NCBI RefSeq assembly: GCF_025567315.1
Contig: NZ_JAOQJE010000002.1
Coordinates: forward strand, 124,001-188,000
Length of the DNA stretch: 64,000 nucleotides
Source of the DNA: Agathobaculum ammoniilyticum
Lineage (GTDB): Bacteria; Bacillota; Clostridia; Oscillospirales; Butyricicoccaceae
Direction: 5' to 3'
This document shows, in pieces, positions 45,589 through 55,300 of this stretch. The notes beneath the pieces were generated by a model, which worked only from the letters and a program-made list of their open reading frames with translations, made no database searches and was not told where the DNA came from. Numbering within the stretch: the first letter of the stretch is position 1; each line of letters opens with the position of its first letter. A program made the translations under genes and the position numbers.

Positions 45589-46176
45589 TTATTCCGCAGC
45601 GGGAGCTTCCTCTGCTGCAGCTTCCTCCGCAGCCGGAGCCTTCGCGGCGACCAGCTCGGCCACCTTCATCTCCTCGTTGCCCTCCGCCTTTTTAACAATA
45701 GCGTCGCAGGCAATAGCAAGCTGCATAATGGGGAAATTGAAGCTGTACAGAACCTGCGCGACAAGGACTTCCTTGCTCGGCATGTTGGCCAGCTTCTTCA
45801 CCTCGTCCGTGTCGATTACCTTTCCTTCCAGGTAACCGGCCTTGATGGTGAAGTTCTCGTGGGTCTTGGCGAAGTCGCCCAGGATCTTCGCGGGCGCGAT
45901 CACGTCCTCGGACGTGGAGATCGCCAGCGCGGAAGTACCGTTCAGGTGTTCGTCCAGCGCGTCGAAGCCCAGCTCCTTGGCGGCAAAGCGGATCAGGGTG
46001 TTCTTGATGACCATATACTCAACGCCCGCTTCGCGGAGCTGGCGGCGGAGCTTGGTGTCATCCTCAACGTTGATGCCCTTGTAATCCACCAGGACGCCGG
46101 CGGGAGAATTCTTGATCTTCTCCACCAAGGAAGCGACCAGAGCTTTCTTTTCCTCCAGAACCTTTGCATTCGGCAT
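45589..46176 (-). CDS. rplJ: Ribosomal protein L10
   Basis: A 195-residue protein with the typical start EKKALVASLVEKIKNSPAGV and LVDYKGINVEDDTKLRRQLR. The C-terminus is a helical L7/L12-binding tail rich in Ala/Glu (APAAEEAAAEEAPAAE). It anchors the L7/L12 stalk. The ATG at 46176 follows AGGAGG. Its long leader contains an L10 autoregulatory element with a terminator and a strong promoter, so rplJ-rplL is transcribed apart from rplKA. Confidence 0.97.
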   Translation of the reverse strand: MPNAKVLEEKKALVASLVEKIKNSPAGVLVDYKGINVEDDTKLRRQLREAGVEYMVIKNTLIRFAAKELGFDALDEHLNGTSALAISTSEDVIAPAKILGDFAKTHENFTIKAGYLEGKVIDTDEVKKLANMPSKEVLVAQVLYSFNFPIMQLAIACDAIVKKAEGNEEMKVAELVAAKAPAAEEAAAEEAPAAE

Positions 46177-46189
46177 CTTAATTCACCTC

Positions 46190-46236
46190 CTAAAAAATAA
46201 AAGTACCCTCCCGGTGCAAAGACACAGGGAGGGTAC
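46190..46236 (-). terminator. L10-leader terminator
   Basis: On the minus strand GTACCCTCCC ... GGGAGGGTAC followed by TTTTATTTTTT, just before the rplJ ribosome-binding site. Confidence 0.9.
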
Positions 46237-46345
46237 ACAGAAAACCTCATAAAGGATCCTAAAAAATCCGTTCCGTGTTGACCTCGGCGGGCGGCGGGGA
46301 ACGCCATTAAAGCCATGCGGCTGCCAGCTGTCTTTGACCAAGCTC
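46237..46345 (-). ncRNA. L10 leader (ribosomal protein leader RNA)
   Basis: The minus-strand leader between the promoter and the terminator holds CCGCCGAGGTCAACACGGAA and CGGATTTTTTAGG, matching the conserved kink-containing core of the Firmicute L10 leader. Excess L10-L12 complex binding is expected to promote termination. Confidence 0.8.
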
Positions 46346-46349
46346 ATAT

Positions 46350-46378
46350 ATTATATCCGAAAAGCGCGGTGCTGTCAA
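46350..46378 (-). promoter_or_regulatory. rplJ-rplL promoter
   Basis: Minus-strand TTGACA, 17-bp spacer, perfect TATAAT. It overlaps the last codons of the 87-aa gene upstream. Confidence 0.9.
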
Positions 46379-46638
46379 GGGGATTTAAAATAAAAATCAT
46401 CCGAAAGTTCGGGCCTGCGCAGCTCGTCCAGATATTCCTCGTACTCCTCGCGGGGGGTGAGGTCCCTGCGCCGGAAATAGCCGCAGGCGTCCTCGTCAAA
46501 GCGCACGGGGCGGGAAACATCGAAGTCAACGCACAAGCCGTAATCAGTTTCGTAATAGTCTTCCATATTTTCGTGATAGAGGAACAGCGTCTGATAATAC
46601 CTGCAGTCCTTGCAGCGGAAGTCGTTTCGGTTGCGCAT
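46375..46638 (-). CDS. Small Cys-containing hypothetical protein (87 aa)
   Basis: An 87-residue acidic protein. It starts MRNRNDFRCKDCRYYQTLFL, has a CxxC pair at residues 9-12 and further Cys later (GLCVDFDV, DACGYF), the pattern of a small zinc-binding protein; the rest is rich in Asp, Glu and Tyr. I do not recognise the family. AAGGAGGGG precedes the ATG, and a TTGACC-N17-TATATT promoter is at 46661-46689. Its 3' end overlaps the rplJ promoter. It is one of two genes between rplA and rplJ. Confidence 0.7.
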   Translation of the reverse strand: MRNRNDFRCKDCRYYQTLFLYHENMEDYYETDYGLCVDFDVSRPVRFDEDACGYFRRRDLTPREEYEEYLDELRRPELSDDFYFKSP

Positions 46639-46660
46639 AGAATATCCCCTCCTTACTTAT

Positions 46661-46689
46661 AATATACACATAAACTTAATTAAGGTCAA
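46661..46689 (-). promoter_or_regulatory. Promoter of the 87-aa gene
   Basis: Minus-strand TTGACC, 17-bp spacer, TATATT, in an AT-rich divergent region shared with the RHH gene. Confidence 0.65.
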
Positions 46690-46704
46690 GTAAATATAAT
46701 GCCC

Positions 46705-46733
46705 TTGTATTATCTTTATTGCATTCTTAGAAT
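46705..46733 (+). promoter_or_regulatory. Promoter of the small RHH gene
   Basis: TTGTAT, 17-bp spacer, TAGAAT; the start lies 24 bp downstream of the -10 box. Confidence 0.5.
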
Positions 46734-46756
46734 AAGTAAGGAAAGGAGGCGGGCAT

Positions 46757-46930
46757 ATGTCAGAATATCCATTGGTGAACCGCAAGCAATTTACATCCAC
46801 CATGCGGAATGACTTGATGGAAGCGTTTAACCGGCTTCATGAAGAAACCCGCATCCCTAAATCGAAACTTCATGACGAAGCCATCGAGGACCTGCTCAAG
46901 AAATACCATTATGAAATCCCCGAAAAATAA
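46757..46930 (+). CDS. Small ribbon-helix-helix protein (57 aa)
   Basis: The 57-residue frame begins MSEYPLVNRKQFTSTMRNDL and continues MEAFNRLHEETRIPKSKLHD then EAIEDLLKKYHYEIPEK. A short beta strand (KQFTSTM) followed by two helices with the RIPKSKLHDEAIE signature is the ribbon-helix-helix/CopG fold, a dimeric DNA-binding module. AAAGGAGG precedes the ATG. It is divergent from the 87-aa gene and opposite in strand to the ribosomal operon. It may regulate itself or its divergent neighbour; no operator is identified. Confidence 0.85.
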   Translation: MSEYPLVNRKQFTSTMRNDLMEAFNRLHEETRIPKSKLHDEAIEDLLKKYHYEIPEK

Positions 46931-46956
46931 AAAGCGCGCCGTATGGCGCGCTTTTT
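46929..46956. terminator. Terminator after the RHH gene
   Basis: AAAAAGCGCGCC/GGCGCGCTTTTT with loop GTAT, symmetrical and so able to end rplA transcripts too. Confidence 0.92.
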
Positions 46957-46990
46957 GCATCCCTGTGGGTCGGTTATGCCGCAATGGGGC

Positions 46991-47686
46991 TTAGCCCATC
47001 ATCTTCGCCGCGTTCACCTTGACGCCCGGCCCCATGGTGGAGGCCACGACGCAGGAGCGGATATACTGGCCCTTGGCCGCGGCCGGCTTGGCCTTGATGA
47101 TCGCGCCCATGAGCGCGTCAAAGTTATCCTGCAGCTTTTCCGTGCCGAAGGACGCCTTGCCGATCGGGCAGTGGATGATGTTGGTCTTGTCCAGACGGTA
47201 CTCGATCTTACCGGCCTTGGACTCCTGAACGGCCTTGGCAACGTCCATGGAAACCGTACCCGCCTTCGGGTTCGGCATCAGGCCCTTGGGGCCGAGCACG
47301 CGGCCCAGGCGGCCGACAACGCCCATCATGTCCGGCGTGGCGATAACCACGTCAAACTCAAAGAAGTTCTCCTTCTGGATGCGCTCCATCAGGTCCTCCG
47401 CGCCTACGATATCGGCGCCGGCGGCCAGCGCCTCGTCCGCCTTGGGGCCCTTGGCGAAAACAGCGACGCGCACGTTCTTGCCGGTGCCGTGCGGCAGCAC
47501 AATCGCGCCGCGCACCTGCTGGTCCGCGTGGCGGGAGTCAACGCCCAGCTTGACGTGCAGCTCGATGGTTTCGTCGAACTTGGCCTTTGCGGTCGAAATA
47601 ACGGTGGAGAGCGCCTCGGACGGATCGTACAGACGGGTGCGGTCGATCGTCTTTGCGCTGTCTACATACTTTTTACCTTTATGCAC
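46991..47686 (-). CDS. rplA: Ribosomal protein L1
   Basis: A 231-residue protein of standard length with FDETIELHVKLGVDSRHADQ near the start and the RNA-binding PNPKAGTVSMD region. It forms the L1 stalk and, in many bacteria, represses its own mRNA. The start is a GTG at 47686 following AAGGAGG. The 108-bp gap to rplK contains a GTGGGAG ... ACCAC structure similar to the one before rplK. It closes the rpmG-secE-nusG-rplK-rplA operon. Confidence 0.97.
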   Translation of the reverse strand: MHKGKKYVDSAKTIDRTRLYDPSEALSTVISTAKAKFDETIELHVKLGVDSRHADQQVRGAIVLPHGTGKNVRVAVFAKGPKADEALAAGADIVGAEDLMERIQKENFFEFDVVIATPDMMGVVGRLGRVLGPKGLMPNPKAGTVSMDVAKAVQESKAGKIEYRLDKTNIIHCPIGKASFGTEKLQDNFDALMGAIIKAKPAAAKGQYIRSCVVASTMGPGVKVNAAKMMG

Positions 47687-47702
47687 AATAAATCCTCCTT
47701 AA

Positions 47703-47740
47703 GTGGTAATGCGGGAATAGGCTAAACCTAACCCTCCCAC
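47703..47740 (-). promoter_or_regulatory. Conserved mRNA structure before rplA
   Basis: Minus-strand GTGGGAG, a small hairpin, and ATTACCAC ending 5 nt before the ribosome-binding site. GTGG pairs with CCAC. It resembles the structure at 48248-48283 and may be an L1-type autoregulatory site. Confidence 0.45.
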
Positions 47741-47794
47741 TTTGACCGGCGCCTGCAAAAAGCGCGGTCAAAATCCATTCAGCTTATTCTTAAA

Positions 47795-48220
47795 TTATTC
47801 CTCGACGGTAATGCCCATCGAGCGCGCGGTACCCGCGATCATGCTCATCGCGGCTTCCAGGGAAGCGGCGTTCAGGTCGGGCATCTTGGTCTCCGCGATC
47901 TTCTGGCAGTCCGCCTTGGAAAGCTTGGCGACCTTGGTCTTGTTCGGTACAGCCGAACCGGATTCGATGCCGCAGGCCTTCTTGATGAGGACCGGCGCCG
48001 GCGGGGTCTTGGTGATGAAGCTGAACGAACGGTCCGCGTAGACCGTGATGATAACCGGAATAATCATGCCGGCATCGTTCTTGGTGCGCTCGTTGAATTC
48101 CTTGGTAAAGGCCATGATGTTAACGCCATGCTGGCCGAGGGCCGGACCGACCGGGGGAGCCGGGGTCGCCTTGCCCGCGGGAATCTGGAGCTTGATATAA
48201 CCTACTACTTTCTGTGCCAT
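47795..48220 (-). CDS. rplK: Ribosomal protein L11
   Basis: A 141-residue protein with the family start VVGYIKLQIPAGKATPAPPV, then GPALGQHGVNIMAFTKEFN, and the C-terminal RNA-binding GTARSMGITVE. It binds 23S rRNA at the GTPase centre. The ATG at 48220 follows GGAGGAAC, and the longer frame from 48241 is rejected. It is the fourth gene of the operon, between nusG and rplA. Confidence 0.97.
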   Translation of the reverse strand: MAQKVVGYIKLQIPAGKATPAPPVGPALGQHGVNIMAFTKEFNERTKNDAGMIIPVIITVYADRSFSFITKTPPAPVLIKKACGIESGSAVPNKTKVAKLSKADCQKIAETKMPDLNAASLEAAMSMIAGTARSMGITVEE

Positions 48221-48247
48221 GTCGAAAGGTTCCTCCTTCAAAAAATG

Positions 48248-48283
48248 TGGTGGCTGGCGAGTATGCGTTCATACTCTCCCACT
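48248..48283 (-). promoter_or_regulatory. Conserved mRNA structure before rplK
   Basis: Minus-strand GTGGGAG, then AGTATG-AACG-CATACT, then CCAGCCACCAC; the closing GTGG/CCAC stem recurs before rplA. Likely a translational control element of the operon; the ligand is not known. Confidence 0.45.
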
Positions 48284-48315
48284 TGCCGTGAAAACGGAAC
48301 GTGCGTTCCGGTGGA

Positions 48316-48852
48316 TCACTCCTCGAGTGTTTCCACCTGGTCGAGCTCAAGCTCGACAGGGGTTTCGCGCCCGAACATGGAAACCGTGACGTTTACCCTG
48401 TTCTTGTCCGGCTCAAGGGCCGAAACGACGCCGATAAAGCCGGCCAGCGGCCCGTCGATGACGCGCACACTGTCGCCCACTGCGTAGTTGACCTCGATCT
48501 CGCGCTTCTCCACGCCCATCGCGGCGATCTCGTCCTCGGTCAGCGGGATCGGCTTGGAGCCGCCGGACTTGTCCTGCCCGACAAAGCCGGTACAGCCGCG
48601 CGTGTTGCGGACCAGGTACCAGGTTTCGTCGGTCATGACCATCTTGACGAGCACATAGCCCGGGAAGAGCTTGCGCTCGACCTCGCGGCTTTTCCCGTCC
48701 TTGACCTCAGTGACGGTCTCGGTCGGGATGTTGACCGCGGGGATCAGGTCGTGCAGCTTGCGGTTTTCGACCGCTTTTTCGATCGAAGAGGCTACCTTGT
48801 TTTCGTAGCCGGAGTATGTGTGGACCACATACCATTTTGCAGCGTCTGACAT
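48316..48852 (-). CDS. nusG: Transcription elongation/antitermination factor NusG
   Basis: A 178-residue protein. The N-terminal NGN domain includes KWYVVHTYSGYENKVASSIE and LFPGYVLVKMVMTDETWYLV; the C-terminal KOW domain includes GDSVRVIDGPLAGFIGVVSA. It binds RNA polymerase and couples it to ribosomes or Rho. The ATG at 48852 follows AAAAGGAGG. It lies 12 bp after secE and is the third gene of the operon. Confidence 0.97.
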   Translation of the reverse strand: MSDAAKWYVVHTYSGYENKVASSIEKAVENRKLHDLIPAVNIPTETVTEVKDGKSREVERKLFPGYVLVKMVMTDETWYLVRNTRGCTGFVGQDKSGGSKPIPLTEDEIAAMGVEKREIEVNYAVGDSVRVIDGPLAGFIGVVSALEPDKNRVNVTVSMFGRETPVELELDQVETLEE

Positions 48853-48864
48853 AAATGCCTCCTT

Positions 48865-49095
48865 TTAGGCGGCGAAATGCGTAAGCAGCGTCTGGATGCC
48901 GAGATTGAATACGAGGTCAAGGATCCAGATAAAGATACCGATGACGATAACGCAGGCGATAACGACAAGCGTATTGTTCACTGTCTGCTGGCGGGTGGGC
49001 CAGACGATCTTGCGGCACTCGCTTTTCAGTTCGCGGAACCACTTGCCAATCCGTGCAAAGAGACCGGGCTTCTTAACCTTGGTTTCTTCAGCCAT
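48865..49095 (-). CDS. secE: Preprotein translocase subunit SecE
   Basis: A 76-residue protein with one C-terminal membrane helix (VIACVIVIGIFIWILDLVFN) preceded by the amphipathic WFRELKSECRKIVWPTRQQT segment, which is diagnostic. It is the essential clamp of the SecYEG channel, fed by SecA encoded at 50030-52786. The ATG at 49095 has GAAAGGAAG upstream. rpmG is 18 bp upstream and nusG 12 bp downstream, the classical order. Confidence 0.96.
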   Translation of the reverse strand: MAEETKVKKPGLFARIGKWFRELKSECRKIVWPTRQQTVNNTLVVIACVIVIGIFIWILDLVFNLGIQTLLTHFAA

Positions 49096-49113
49096 GAAGC
49101 TACTTCCTTTCTC

Positions 49114-49263
49114 TTACTTCGTCTCGCGGTGCAGCGTGTGCTTCCGGCAGAAACGGCAGTACTTGTTCATTTCCAGACGGTCCGGATCGTTCTTCTTGTT
49201 CTTGTTCGTGTCATAGTTCCTTTGCTTGCACTCCGTGCAGGCGAGCGTAATCTTAACGCGCAT
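49114..49263 (-). CDS. rpmG: Ribosomal protein L33
   Basis: A 49-residue protein: MRVKITLACTECKQRNYDTN, then a KNKKNDPDRLEMNKYC stretch and RFCRKHTLHRETK. The two CxxC pairs (residues 9/12 and 36/39) mark the zinc-binding form of L33. The ATG at 49261-49263 follows AAAAGGAGG. It starts the rpmG-secE-nusG-rplK-rplA operon, as in many Firmicutes. Confidence 0.97.
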   Translation of the reverse strand: MRVKITLACTECKQRNYDTNKNKKNDPDRLEMNKYCRFCRKHTLHRETK

Positions 49264-49386
49264 AAATAACGGCACCTCCTTTTAATATTTCGCCCCATCC
49301 CATACCCCTGCGGCATGGGCGCGGGACTGTTTGCCTCCCTTTGCCAGTGTTCCGGCGCCATTTTCCGAGACACGCGAAAAATGGGC

Positions 49387-49413
49387 GCAAAAAAAGAACC
49401 TGCATAGGTTCTT
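49387..49413 (-). terminator. Promoter-proximal hairpin with T run in the rpmG leader
   Basis: Minus-strand AAAGAACC, loop TATGCA, GGTTCTTTTTTT. It begins within a few bases of the expected transcription start, unusually close for a terminator. Confidence 0.6.
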
Positions 49414-49415
49414 TC

Positions 49416-49444
49416 AGTATAGCATGGGGGTGGTGGGCGGTCAA
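49416..49444 (-). promoter_or_regulatory. Promoter of the rpmG-secE-nusG-rplKA operon
   Basis: Minus-strand TTGACC, 17-bp spacer, TATACT. Confidence 0.75.
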
Positions 49445-49524
49445 GGTTTTTTTGCGAAAAAGTGCTGAAATTTTTATGTTTTTATGATATACTGAGTTTA
49501 ACCACAAGATATAGGAGTATACAT

Positions 49525-49968
49525 ATGCGTATTTTGGGCGTCGATTACGGCGACGCGCGTACCGGCCTTTCGGTTTCCGACCCATCGGGCTTTCTGGCCG
49601 GCTCGCCGAGCGTCATCCACGAATGGAATTATGAAAGGCTGGTGGACCGGCTGGTGGCATTTGTCGCGGAAAACAGGATCGAGGAGATCGTGCTGGGCTG
49701 GCCGAAAAACATGGACGGCACGGCGGGGCCGCGCGCGGAAAAGTGCGAGGCGCTGGCGCGCACGCTGGAGGAGCGCACCGGCCGGCCGGTGACGCTCTGG
49801 GACGAGCGGCGCACCACGGTCGCCGCGCACGATATCCTGCACCAGAGCGGCAAAAAGAGCAAAAAGCACCGCGAGAGTGTGGACGCGGTCGCCGCGTCGC
49901 TGATCCTGCAGGGCTATCTGGATTTCAGACGCCGGCAGCAACAGGCCGGCGGCAGGCGGGAGGAATAA
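49525..49968 (+). CDS. ruvX: RuvX/YqgF-type Holliday junction resolvase
   Basis: A 147-residue RNase H-fold nuclease family protein. It starts MRILGVDYGDARTGLSVSDP, the first metal-binding strand, and has GWPKNMDGTAGPRAEKCEAL and a late LWDERRTTVAAHDIL, SVDAVAASLILQGYLD. It acts in Holliday junction resolution and/or 16S rRNA 5'-end maturation in this family. The ATG at 49525 follows GGAG; the longer upstream frame is rejected. It is divergent from rpmG and followed by a terminator. Confidence 0.92.
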   Translation: MRILGVDYGDARTGLSVSDPSGFLAGSPSVIHEWNYERLVDRLVAFVAENRIEEIVLGWPKNMDGTAGPRAEKCEALARTLEERTGRPVTLWDERRTTVAAHDILHQSGKKSKKHRESVDAVAASLILQGYLDFRRRQQQAGGRREE

Positions 49969-49972
49969 AAAG

Positions 49973-50007
49973 GGGAGGGCAGCCCGGCGGGCCGCCCTCC
50001 TTTTTCC
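49973..50007. terminator. Bidirectional terminator between ruvX and secA
   Basis: GGAGGGC/GCCCTCC stem with inner GC pairs and T run TTTTT on the plus strand. Confidence 0.85.
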
Positions 50008-50029
50008 CGCGGCAGGCCGCGGGGCGCTT

Positions 50030-52786
<2,757 letters not shown>

Positions 52787-52901
52787 CTGTTTGATTCAGC
52801 CTTTCAGGAGGGAATACGCGTCCCTTTTTCATCATATCAGACCTATTATACCACATATATACGCGGATACAAACAAATTTTTTGTGAACAGGGGGCGTGG
52901 C

Positions 52902-53831
52902 CTACCGCGCGATCAGATACACGGTATATGCAATGTAGCACAGCGCCATCAATGCGCCGGGGAAGCGGCCGAGCCGGCCCCTGCGCGCGGGCAGGTAAAA
53001 AACGATGGTGATGCCGATCAGGACAAGGCAGTCCACGATCGAGGTGGACAGCACCGGAATCGGCGTAATCACGGACGAAACGCCGAGGATCAGCAGGATG
53101 TTGAAAATGTTGGAGCCGATCACGTTGCCCATGGCGATTTCATTCTGTCCCTTGTGCGCGGCGACCAGCGAGGTTACCAGCTCGGGCAGCGACGTACCGA
53201 TGGCCACGATGGTCAGGCCGATCAGCGTTTCCGACAGACCGAACATGCGCGCGACGCCGGTCGCGCCGCTTACCGCGAGCTGCCCACCCAGGATGATGCA
53301 TGCAAGGCCGAGCAGGATATTCACGCCGATCATCAGCGGCGGCATGACGATATCCTCGGCCGCGTCGTCGAGCGGGCTGCGGCCCGTCAGCGCGGCGTGG
53401 ATCTGTAGGAACAGCGTCAGTGCGAACACAGCGAGCAGCACCGCGCCCTCGAGCCGCGAGAGGGTCAGGTCGGGCGCGATCATCGCGCAGAGCATGACCG
53501 CCGCCAGCAGGGACAGCGGCCAGTCGCGCCGCAGTAGCGTGCGGTCCATCACCAGCGGGCAGATCAGCGCGGAAAGGCCGGCCACGACCAGCAGGTTGAA
53601 CAGGTTGGAGCCCAGGACGTTGCCGACCGCGATCTCATTGGCGCCCTGGAGCGCGGCGGTCACGCTGACCGCCAGCTCAGGCGCGGAGGTGCCGAACGCC
53701 ACAATGGTCAGACCGACGAGCAGCGGCGACACCCCCAGCCGCCGCGCCAGCGCGGACGCGCCCGCGACAAATTTGTCCGCGCCCCATACGAGCAGCGCGA
53801 AGCCAAGAACAAGCATGATGAATGACTGCAT
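52902..53831 (-). CDS. CaCA-family cation exchanger (probable Mn2+/Ca2+ export)
   Basis: A 309-residue protein with the two inverted alpha-repeats of Ca2+/cation antiporters: FGTSAPELAVSVTAALQGAN with GNVLGSNLFN in the first half, and IGTSLPELVTSLVAAHKGQN with GNVIGSNIFN in the second. It exports a divalent cation in exchange for Na+ or H+. The ATG at 53831 is at the end of the riboswitch leader with AGGGGTG upstream. The yybP-ykoY element makes manganese the likely inducer. Confidence 0.9.
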   Translation of the reverse strand: MQSFIMLVLGFALLVWGADKFVAGASALARRLGVSPLLVGLTIVAFGTSAPELAVSVTAALQGANEIAVGNVLGSNLFNLLVVAGLSALICPLVMDRTLLRRDWPLSLLAAVMLCAMIAPDLTLSRLEGAVLLAVFALTLFLQIHAALTGRSPLDDAAEDIVMPPLMIGVNILLGLACIILGGQLAVSGATGVARMFGLSETLIGLTIVAIGTSLPELVTSLVAAHKGQNEIAMGNVIGSNIFNILLILGVSSVITPIPVLSTSIVDCLVLIGITIVFYLPARRGRLGRFPGALMALCYIAYTVYLIAR

Positions 53832-53869
53832 AAAAAACACCCCTAAGAAAAAATAACATATTTGTACGC

Positions 53870-53911
53870 AAAAAAAGAGACTTTTATTGCGCCTTGAGCA
53901 ATAAAAGTCTC
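53870..53911 (-). terminator. Riboswitch terminator of the CaCA gene
   Basis: 14-bp stem GAGACTTTTATTGC/GCAATAAAAGTCTC, 7-nt loop, then seven T on the minus strand. Confidence 0.92.
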
Positions 53912-54010
53912 GCTGCTTCCGGAACGACACGGGCTGCCAAAACAGCCGGGTATGGCGATGCCGACCACGCACCGGACAGGCGCGTGAGCTACTCCCTTTT
54001 ACTTATACAG
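53870..54010 (-). ncRNA. yybP-ykoY (Mn2+) riboswitch upstream of the CaCA exchanger
   Basis: The minus-strand leader has AAAAGGGAGTAGCTCA near its 5' end (53985-54000) and GGTCGGCATCGCCA (53951-53964 region), both conserved yybP-ykoY features, then a terminator. It is the second copy of this riboswitch class in the window. Confidence 0.88.
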
Positions 54011-54015
54011 ACCTA

Positions 54016-54044
54016 AATATAGAGACTGGCGCCGCATTTGTCAA
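54016..54044 (-). promoter_or_regulatory. Promoter of the CaCA riboswitch transcript
   Basis: Minus-strand TTGACA, 17-bp spacer, TATATT. Confidence 0.8.
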
Positions 54045-54062
54045 GCAAAACTGGAAAAAATC

Positions 54063-54091
54063 TTTACATTTGCGGGATGGGCCGTTATACT
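54063..54091 (+). promoter_or_regulatory. prfB promoter
   Basis: TTTACA, 17-bp spacer, TATACT, 36 bp before the prfB start. Confidence 0.7.
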
Positions 54092-54127
54092 ATAAGGTAC
54101 TGAAAAATTCATGAAGGAGCATTTTGC

Positions 54128-55252
54128 ATGCTGCAATTCGAGGAATACAAGGTCAAGCTGAACAATCTGAAGCCCGAGCTGGAGGAACTGTACCGCTCGC
54201 TGGGCATGGAGCAGGCAAAGCGCGAGGTGGAGGAGCTGGAAATCAAGTCCGCCCAGCCCGGCTTTTGGGACAATCCGGAGGAGAGCCAGAAGATTGTCTC
54301 CCGCATGGGCGCGCTCAAGGGCAAGATTGAAGCCTATGAGCGTATGAGCAGCCTGTGCGAGGACCTGCTGACCATCTGCGAAATGGCCATTGAGGAAAAC
54401 GACGAGTCCATGCTCGAAGAGCTGGAAAGCGGCTATCAGGAGTTGGAGGAGGGCGTGGCCGAGCAGAAGCTGTCCACCCTGCTTACCGGCGAATACGATA
54501 AAAACAACGCGCTGGTGTCCTTCCACGCGGGCGCGGGCGGCACCGAGGCCCAGGACTGGTGCGAGATGCTGTACCGCATGTATACCCGCTGGGCCGAGCG
54601 CCACGGCTATACCTATAAGATCATGGACTATCAGGATGGGGACGAGGCCGGTCTGAAAAGCGCGGACATCCTGATCGAGGGTGAAAACGCCTACGGCTTT
54701 CTCAAGGGTGAATCCGGCGTACACCGCCTGGTGCGCATTTCGCCGTTCGACGCCTCCGGCCGCCGCCATACCTCGTTCTCCGCGGTCGAGGTCATACCGG
54801 ATATTCCGGATGATTCGGCGGACTTCGAGATCAAGCCCGAGGACTACGAGATGCAGGTGTTCCGGTCGAGCGGCGCGGGCGGCCAGCACATCAACAAGAC
54901 CTCCTCCGCCGTGCGCCTGATCCATAAGGCGACCGGCATCGTGGTTTCCTGCCAAACCGAACGCAGCCAGTTCCAGAACAAGGACAACTGCCTGCGCATG
55001 CTGCGTTCCAAGCTGGTCGAGATCAAGGAACGCGAGCATCTGGAAAAGATTTCGGACATCAAGGGAGACCAGAAGAAGATCGAATGGGGCAGCCAGATCC
55101 GCTCCTATGTCTTTATGCCATACACGCTCGCCAAGGATACGCGCACGGGCTTTGAAAACGCCAACATTGGCGCCGTGATGGACGGCGAGATCGACGGGTT
55201 CATCAACGCGTATCTGTCCGCGCTGGCGACCGGAAACTGGGCCGGCAAATAA
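54128..55252 (+). CDS. prfB: Peptide chain release factor 2
   Basis: A 374-residue class I release factor. The GGQ motif is intact (SSGAGGQHINKTSS, near residue 252), the stop-codon-reading loop is ISPFDASGRRH with SPF (as in RF2), and the N-terminal helical domain has AQPGFWDNPEESQK. It terminates translation at UGA and UAA. The frame is open from the ATG at 54128 with AAGGAG upstream. The usual in-frame UGA near codon 25 and its internal ribosome-binding-site-like sequence are absent, so the gene is not autoregulated by frameshifting. Confidence 0.95.
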   Translation: MLQFEEYKVKLNNLKPELEELYRSLGMEQAKREVEELEIKSAQPGFWDNPEESQKIVSRMGALKGKIEAYERMSSLCEDLLTICEMAIEENDESMLEELESGYQELEEGVAEQKLSTLLTGEYDKNNALVSFHAGAGGTEAQDWCEMLYRMYTRWAERHGYTYKIMDYQDGDEAGLKSADILIEGENAYGFLKGESGVHRLVRISPFDASGRRHTSFSAVEVIPDIPDDSADFEIKPEDYEMQVFRSSGAGGQHINKTSSAVRLIHKATGIVVSCQTERSQFQNKDNCLRMLRSKLVEIKEREHLEKISDIKGDQKKIEWGSQIRSYVFMPYTLAKDTRTGFENANIGAVMDGEIDGFINAYLSALATGNWAGK

Positions 55253-55266
55253 CCGCAGAAACAAAT

Positions 55267-55300
55267 CAAAGGGAGGAAGCCTCAGGCTTCCTCCCTTTTG
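55267..55300. terminator. Bidirectional terminator between prfB and the LysR gene
   Basis: AAAGGGAGGAAGCC/GGCTTCCTCCCTTT with a 3-nt loop; it overlaps the LysR stop codon. Confidence 0.9.
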
